Part shown: one piece after another, positions 7,473-10,793 of the stretch
How the letters are laid out: each line of letters opens with the position of its first letter
Position numbering within the stretch: position 1 is the first letter of the stretch
NCBI GenBank assembly: GCA_964648415.1
Contig: CAZYOC010000154.1
Location: forward strand, 1 to 10,793
Origin: G963669175 sp964648415
Lineage (GTDB): Bacteria; Electryoneota; Electryoneia; Electryoneales; Electryoneaceae
Direction: 5' to 3'
DNA: 10,793 nt
Position numbers and translations under genes: made by a program
Notes under the pieces: generated by a model
The model's database searches: none
What the model was told of the DNA's origin: nothing
The model's input: the letters and a program-made list of their open reading frames with translations, nothing else

Positions 7473-7855
7473 TCCACAACCTTAACCACATGTGAGTTGG
7501 AGGGGGAGTTGTGGACAACCCAATAACAACCATCGCCTTAACCGACACCGTTCACTATACATAATATGGATTATCGGCGATAACCAGGTCGGCGCGTGGA
7601 GTTTCCCGCCAGAGATAAACCCTGCTGTATTGCTTGAGCTGAATTCACTCGCTGAGGCTTCCTCTGTGGTGGTTCAATCCACTGGCTTCCTGTTGGTTTA
7701 CCTGCGAGTCTTTCTCCTTTTCCCACTTGTCCTCGTTTCGGGTTGCGACGACGTTGAGGATTCGGGGGATTGATGGACGCGATGATATAAGGGTTTCTTG
7801 CAAGGAATCGGACATACAAAACGCTCTAAAGCGCGGTTTATTCTGGATTCACGGC

Positions 7856-7915
7856 TGTCCCACACTACGGGACACTGCGAGCCACACTTCGTTCCGGTTC
7901 CTGCCTTCGCAGGAA
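7856..7915. repeat. REP-like element of two hairpins
   Basis: TGTCCC (7856-7861) pairs with GGGACA (7869-7874). Further on, TTCCTGC (7898-7904) pairs with GCAGGAA (7909-7915) across a CTTC loop. The second hairpin followed by TGACA closely resembles the widespread intergenic repeat of the form ATTCCTGCGAAGGCAGGAA seen in many genomes. A partial echo, CGCAGGAATCACC, occurs near 8120. No transposase of the REP-associated family is visible in the window. Confidence 0.55.
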
Positions 7916-7982
7916 TGACACGATGGGACCATGTTTTCCAGAACCCCTCTAACCGGCCTCTGCCCCGGATATTTCACGAAAG

Positions 7983-7998
7983 AACCACGGAAGTGGTT
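7983..7998. repeat. Short perfect hairpin
   Basis: AACCAC (7983-7988) and GTGGTT (7993-7998) pair perfectly around a GGAA tetraloop. No T tract follows on either strand, so it is not a good terminator. It may be part of a dispersed intergenic repeat. Confidence 0.35.
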
Positions 7999-8159
7999 TG
8001 TTACCATAGCCCAAGCCCAAGGCTCGCACCGCCCGTTTGGCGCGCAACTTGGGGACAGGTTTACCAGATCCTTAGCGTCTCCATGAGGTTTCGACGAGGT
8101 TTTTGCGATTGAAAGCTACGCAGGAATCACCAGTCAAATCCAGAGGATCACGGGGCATG

Positions 8160-8192
8160 AAAAAAACCGGCGTCCTTTCAGGGGCGCCGGTT
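8160..8192 (-). terminator. Intrinsic terminator of the BFN-UVR gene
   Basis: On the minus strand AACCGGCG (complement of 8185-8192) pairs with CGCCGGTT (complement of 8165-8172), with extra G-C pairs possible in the loop. A run of seven T residues (complement of 8160-8166) begins inside the distal arm and extends past it. It starts 24 bases beyond the stop codon of the BFN gene and fits a factor-independent terminator well. Confidence 0.88.
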
Positions 8193-8216
8193 AAAGTATC
8201 ACTTTAGGGCAAGCAA

Positions 8217-8768
8217 TCAATTGTCCTTCTTGCGCGCCTTTTCCAACTCGTTGATCTCGTCGCGAATGCGTGCGGCGTCTTCATACGCTTCCGCCTCCAC
8301 CGCCTCATGCAGCTTCTGATTCAATTCCGTGATGCGATCCTCCGGATCCACAGTTTCCGTCTGGGCCATCTCGCCTCGCATCCCGGCTTCGGTGAACACC
8401 GTGGGCGCTACAAAAATCTGCGCTTCGGTTTTCAACGCCAACGCGATGGCGTCGCTGGGGCGCGCATCAATCTCCTTGACTCCCTCCTCCGTCACCAAGT
8501 GGACCAACGCGTAAAACGTATTCTCCTCCAGCTTGGTCACCTCTACCTTCTCGACCTTAGCGGACGCCGCTTCCAGCAAACCACTGAACAGATCATAGGT
8601 CAGGGGTCGTACATATTTCAGCCCCTGCAGCAGCAGCGAAATAGTGTGCGCTTCCGATGCCCCGATGAAGATGGGAAGCCACTGATCCCCCTCCTTCTCC
8701 TTCAGGATCACCACGTACCCCTGGTAGGGCGGGCTGATCGAGATACCGGTGACTTCAACGGGGATCAT
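8217..8768 (-). CDS. Bifunctional nuclease family protein (BFN/DUF151) with C-terminal UVR motif
   Basis: The 183-residue product matches the BFN (DUF151) family over residues 1-125: the M-I-P-V-E-V-x-G-I start, L-P-I-F-I-G-x-S-E-A at 31-40, and the strongly conserved A-R-P-S-D-A-I-A-L-A at 102-111. Residues about 146-178 form a UVR (UvrB/UvrC-type) helical hairpin with the E-A-Y-E-D-A-A-R-I-R-D-E-I pattern, known to mediate protein contacts. BFN proteins have been reported to have RNase and DNase activity in a few organisms, but the general cellular role is unsettled; the product should be cytosolic. AAGGAG (complement of 8775-8780) lies 6 bases before the start. It has its own promoter and terminator and sits 211 bases downstream of lexA on the same strand. 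The UVR tail and the neighbour hint at a DNA-damage link, which is inference. Confidence 0.93.
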   Translation of the reverse strand: MIPVEVTGISISPPYQGYVVILKEKEGDQWLPIFIGASEAHTISLLLQGLKYVRPLTYDLFSGLLEAASAKVEKVEVTKLEENTFYALVHLVTEEGVKEIDARPSDAIALALKTEAQIFVAPTVFTEAGMRGEMAQTETVDPEDRITELNQKLHEAVEAEAYEDAARIRDEINELEKARKKDN

Positions 8769-8844
8769 GCAGGACTCCTTGCTTCACCTGACGGTGTTTG
8801 TGTGAACCGAATCGCATGTGCGGGCCAGCGCCCACATCGGGTGC

Positions 8845-8874
8845 AATATACCTCAGTCGCTTTGAAACTGTCAA
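8845..8874 (-). promoter_or_regulatory. Sigma70-type promoter of the BFN-UVR gene
   Basis: On the minus strand there is a perfect -35 TTGACA (complement of 8869-8874), an 18-base spacer, and -10 TATATT (complement of 8845-8850, five of six). Transcription would begin near 8838, leaving a leader of about 70 bases. This shows the gene need not depend on readthrough from lexA. Confidence 0.78.
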
Positions 8875-8923
8875 GCAAAGCGCCGGCTCGCATCAAGATC
8901 TCCCTGACGCCACGCATCGTCTA

Positions 8924-8942
8924 CTAAAATTGACAATATTAG
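8924..8942. promoter_or_regulatory. 19-base near-perfect palindrome between lexA and the BFN gene
   Basis: CTAAAATTGACAATATTAG has dyad symmetry at 16 of its 18 non-central positions, with one mismatched pair and a central base at 8933. It lies 38 bases past the lexA stop and about 50 bases upstream of the BFN -35 element. It is too A+T-rich to be a good terminator stem and looks more like a regulator site. No binding family is recognised. Confidence 0.45.
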
Positions 8943-8979
8943 GGATGCAACCGTACTGACACACGCCCGAATCGCCAGC

Positions 8980-9693
8980 CTACTTCTGATAGCGGCGGTA
9001 CAGCCCGACCACCTTGCCCAGGATCCGGAACCCCGGCGTGTCCGGCTCGACCGTAATCGGCCCGAAATACTGGTTCGCCGGCTTCAGGATCACCCGGTTG
9101 CGTTCGGGATAGTAATACTTCACCGTGGCCTCGTCGCCGATCAACGCCACCACGATTTCCCCCGGTTCCGCGTCGTCCTGCACCCGGCAGAACACCACGT
9201 CGCCGTCGTAAATCCCTTCCTCGATCATGGATTCACCCTTGACCCGGAGGGCGAAGGTTTCACCGCGCGGTGCGTATTCCGCATCCAGCGCCACGTGCTC
9301 GTCGATATTCTGCTCAGCCAGCAACGGTTCACCCGCCGCAACTCGTCCCAGCAGAGGAATCGTCACCACCGTGCGGGCCTCATCCACCGTGGCGTTGATC
9401 GAGATCGAACGCGAGCCGCCCGGAAGCATGTCGTCGTCCATCTCCCCGCCGAACACCTTCATCACTTCCGCCCTGCCCGTCTCGGACAGCTCGATGGCGC
9501 GGCTCTGGTAGCGTTTCCGCGTGATGTAGCCCTTCTTCTCCAACGCCTCGAGGACGCTGCGGACACCGTTGGTCGAACGAATCCCTTCTTCTTCCCCGAT
9601 CTCACGTAGCGTCGGCGGATACCCCTGATCCCGCAGCCCCTCACCGATGCGCACCAGCACCGATCGCTGCCGGTAGGTCAGTTCCTTCGCCAT
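8980..9693 (-). CDS. lexA: LexA repressor, autocleaving SOS regulator
   Basis: The 237-residue product has the two LexA domains. Residues 1-70 hold the winged helix-turn-helix, with P-P-T-L-R-E-I-G at 26-33, G-I-R-S-T-N-G-V at 37-44 and G-Y-I at 55-57. Residues about 108-237 form the S24 peptidase domain, with the self-cleavage bond Ala120-Gly121 in R-V-A-A-G-E-P, nucleophile Ser155 in K-G-E-S-M and general base Lys192 in A-T-V-K-Y. The 35-residue and 37-residue spacings between these equal those of the Escherichia coli protein. In the family, RecA filaments trigger cleavage and release SOS genes. It is longer than the usual 200-odd residues because of a Gly- and Asp-rich linker at about 80-105. 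GGAGG (complement of 9698-9702) lies 4 bases before ATG. A promoter with an overlapping palindrome lies about 100 bases upstream, suggesting autoregulation. Confidence 0.97.
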   Translation of the reverse strand: MAKELTYRQRSVLVRIGEGLRDQGYPPTLREIGEEEGIRSTNGVRSVLEALEKKGYITRKRYQSRAIELSETGRAEVMKVFGGEMDDDMLPGGSRSISINATVDEARTVVTIPLLGRVAAGEPLLAEQNIDEHVALDAEYAPRGETFALRVKGESMIEEGIYDGDVVFCRVQDDAEPGEIVVALIGDEATVKYYYPERNRVILKPANQYFGPITVEPDTPGFRILGKVVGLYRRYQK

Positions 9694-9775
9694 GACTCCT
9701 CCACTCTATCGCTTGGCTTGGTTTCTCGTTCAAGCTGGACATGTACCTGCACACCGCATCATTTCGGCGGCAACT

Positions 9776-9791
9776 TGCGCAGATTTGTGCA
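9776..9791. promoter_or_regulatory. Candidate LexA operator (SOS box)
   Basis: TGCGCAGATTTGTGCA is an interrupted palindrome with arms TGCGC and GTGCA around six bases. It lies right at the predicted transcription start of lexA, where a repressor would block its own gene. It resembles the box I recall for Fibrobacter LexA (TGCNC, four bases, GTGCA) with two more spacer bases. An overlapping inverted repeat TTTGT/ACAAA at 9784-9800 is an alternative. No Escherichia coli-type CTG-N10-CAG or Bacillus-type GAAC-N4-GTTC box was seen near the gene. Confidence 0.5.
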
Positions 9792-9798
9792 CTAAACA

Positions 9799-9828
9799 AA
9801 AGTAAGGTGAACAGGAGTGCAGTGTCAA
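9799..9828 (-). promoter_or_regulatory. Probable lexA promoter
   Basis: On the minus strand there is a perfect -35 TTGACA (complement of 9823-9828), an 18-base spacer, and a weak -10 TACTTT (complement of 9799-9804, three of six). The predicted start near 9792 gives a leader of about 100 bases before lexA. The -35 is convincing; the -10 could be shifted by a base. Confidence 0.6.
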
Positions 9829-10041
9829 GGGGACAAATGGAGGGAGCTCTTCTTGTTGATGATAAGGTGAGGTTGATAGTTGTTGTTTATTTTCAATGAC
9901 TTACGCGGATAGCTTCTCGCAAGTGATTCCCTTTACTCGGTATTGTCGCCCACATGCGGGACGCACGTGCTACATTCTACCAAGCCCACGTGAGAGACGC
10001 CCATGAAAAAACTGCTCTGGAGGAACCGGGCCACGTGACAC
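9829..10041. other. Intergenic region between lexA and dtd with three CACGTG sites
   Basis: This stretch holds no supportable gene. A tiny reading frame at 10003-10038 encodes 11 residues beginning M-K-K-L-L and is probably chance. The 6-base palindrome CACGTG occurs three times (9964-9969, 9987-9992, 10032-10037), with the related CACATG at 9951-9956. A run of six A residues at 10006-10011 reads as T6 in the minus direction, but no good stem precedes it. Confidence 0.45.
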
Positions 10042-10061
10042 CCAACGGTTAAGGCCATTGG
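10042..10061 (-). terminator. Hairpin downstream of dtd, weak terminator candidate
   Basis: On the minus strand CCAATGG (complement of 10055-10061) pairs with CCGTTGG (complement of 10042-10048) over seven positions including one G.U wobble, with a 6-base loop. The wobble forms only in the minus-strand RNA, favouring dtd as the relevant transcript. It begins 16 bases past the dtd stop. There is no T tract, so it may instead be a transcript-end stabiliser. Confidence 0.35.
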
Positions 10062-10077
10062 TACATGTGCTGTTCGG

Positions 10078-10527
10078 CTACCCGTCCGCTTCCTTTTCCA
10101 ACCACAACGTCACCGGACCGTCGTTGACCAACCCCACCTGCATCATCGCTCCAAACACACCTTCACCCACCTTCAGCCCCTTCTCTCGCAACATCTCGGC
10201 GAAACGTCGGCAGAGCGGTTCGGCGCTGTCCGGCCGGGCTGCATGGGAGAACGATGGCCGCCGGCCCTTCCGAGCATCTCCGTACAATGTAAACTGGCTG
10301 ACCACGAGCACTTCGCCGCCCACCTCCCGAATCGACAAGTTCAGCTTGTCCTCGGCGTCCTCGAACACTCGCAGCCCGGCGACTTTGTTCGCCAGCCAGC
10401 GCGCCTCCTCTTCCCTGTCGCCCTCACGCACCCCGACCAGCAGCAGAAAACCGGGACCGATGGACGATACCACGCTCCCATCAACGGTTACACTGGCTTC
10501 AGAAACTCGTTGCAGCAAAACTCTCAT
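10078..10527 (-). CDS. dtd: D-aminoacyl-tRNA deacylase
   Basis: The 149-residue product has the usual length and sequence of DTD: start M-R-V-L-L-Q-R-V, the active-site S-Q-F-T-L at 77-81 followed by G-D-A-R-K-G-R-R-P-S-F, and the C-terminal N-D-G-P-V-T at 135-140, which carries the family's Gly-Pro chirality-selecting motif. The enzyme is a cytosolic homodimer that hydrolyses D-amino acids, and glycine from mischarged tRNA-Ala, off tRNAs as proofreading for translation. The ribosome site is weak (AGG about 7 bases before ATG), yet the start matches the family exactly. It is transcribed toward lexA but is 384 bases from it, so it is probably a separate unit. Confidence 0.96.
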   Translation of the reverse strand: MRVLLQRVSEASVTVDGSVVSSIGPGFLLLVGVREGDREEEARWLANKVAGLRVFEDAEDKLNLSIREVGGEVLVVSQFTLYGDARKGRRPSFSHAARPDSAEPLCRRFAEMLREKGLKVGEGVFGAMMQVGLVNDGPVTLWLEKEADG

Positions 10528-10611
10528 GCAAGAACCTGTCGGATCGTTTCACCTGAATTGAGTTGTTGTCCTATGGGATTTGCCCCGGGCAGCTTGATGC
10601 GAGATGCTTCG

Positions 10612-10630
10612 TGCTATAATTCATTATGGC
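10612..10630 (+). promoter_or_regulatory. Extended -10 promoter inside a palindrome
   Basis: TGCTATAAT (10612-10620) is a perfect extended -10 element on the plus strand, with a TTGATG 15 bases upstream (10594-10599) as a poorly spaced -35. The -10 sits in an 18-base palindrome (10613-10630, symmetric except for one pair and the central two bases) that also places CATAAT on the minus strand, facing dtd. It could therefore drive transcription both ways. No recognisable plus-strand gene follows inside the window. Confidence 0.45.
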
Positions 10631-10713
10631 TATGAACGAGTCGCCGGAGTATTCTACCATCTTTTGATCACTGCCCGGGCTTACAATGAACTGTAACTTC
10701 TTACCAAACTATA

Positions 10714-10792
10714 CAGACTGTTGCACAATAGGAACCAATCTCATTCCAGCCTTCCAGACTGTCCCAGAATGCGAGAGGAATCTCATTCCAGC
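10714..10792. repeat. Two copies of a 37-38-base tandem repeat at the window edge
   Basis: Copy A (10714-10750) and copy B (10755-10792) both begin CAGACTGT and end AATCTCATTCCAGC, the last 14 bases being identical, with a divergent middle. The units are separated by CTTC. Copy B can fold a short hairpin, GAATG plus GAGA with TCTCATTC, with one bulged base. The array may continue beyond the window. Copies are too divergent and too closely packed for a CRISPR array. Confidence 0.55.
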
Positions 10793-10793
10793 G

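Larger units (their letters stand above)
7327..8159. other. Gene-poor region with decayed sequence and hairpins
   Basis: About 830 bases between the pseudogene and the minus-strand BFN terminator contain no intact gene I can support. Open stretches at 7492-7773 (+), 7571-7819 (-) and 7798-8112 (+) give low-complexity or random-looking translations without good ribosome sites. The region does hold several small palindromes: TTATC/GATAA around 7573-7585, a REP-like pair at 7856-7915 and a hairpin at 7983-7998. It reads as a breakpoint or remnant zone. Confidence 0.5.

Noticed and set aside
8307..8927. 206-codon plus-strand frame over the BFN gene
   Set aside because: It is antisense to a clear BFN-UVR protein and has no homology-like pattern.
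10003..10038. 11-codon frame beginning M-K-K-L-L
   Set aside because: It is very short and without a clear ribosome site, so a chance frame is more likely.
10737..10793. Start of a CRISPR array
   Set aside because: The exact repeat is only 14 bases, neighbouring units are related along much of their length rather than having unique spacers, and no cas gene is present.

Overview
The window looks like chromosomal DNA from a Gram-negative bacterium of the Fibrobacteres-Chlorobi-Bacteroidetes (FCB) superphylum or a related uncultured phylum (Zixibacteria, KSB1, Eisenbacteria or Latescibacteria type). Three things point there: a C-terminal sorting domain with a PNPFNP motif on a large secreted protein, a lipoprotein combining TPR and SLH repeats, and a possible LexA operator resembling the Fibrobacter box. 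Genus and species cannot be named from the sequence. Most genes are about 60% G+C, while the body of the large secreted-protein gene is nearer 45-50%.

Left part (1-2770). A complete single-gene unit for initiator tRNA-fMet lies on the minus strand, with a consensus promoter, the tRNA and a strong terminator. A separate folded, terminator-like structure at the extreme left edge seems to close a plus-strand transcript that starts outside the window. A two-gene plus-strand operon follows. It encodes an exported LPP20-like protein and a lipoprotein with TPR repeats and three SLH-like repeats, and it ends in a terminator. Both products are probably cell-envelope proteins.

Middle part (2770-8160). 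This is the accessory region. A 1092-residue secreted protein is built from about 15 degenerate W-D-x-R repeats (probable beta-propellers) and ends in a type IX secretion sorting domain. Two palindromes lie upstream, one a perfect CRP/FNR-type half-site pair. Right behind it is a broken second copy of the same gene with three single-base insertions, one in-frame stop, and no C-terminal two thirds. About 890 bases of debris follow, with a possible minus-strand gene fragment and REP-like hairpins.

Right part (8160-10793). Housekeeping genes on the minus strand: a bifunctional-nuclease (BFN/DUF151) protein with a UVR tail, the SOS repressor lexA, and D-aminoacyl-tRNA deacylase dtd. The BFN gene and lexA each have a recognisable promoter. 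A palindrome at the predicted lexA start is a good candidate LexA operator. The window ends in two copies of a 37-38-base repeat that may continue beyond the edge.

The best candidates for something undescribed are the tandem intact and decayed propeller proteins with their base-composition break and upstream regulatory palindromes, and the unusual LexA operator. No defence system, CRISPR array or intact transposase was seen.
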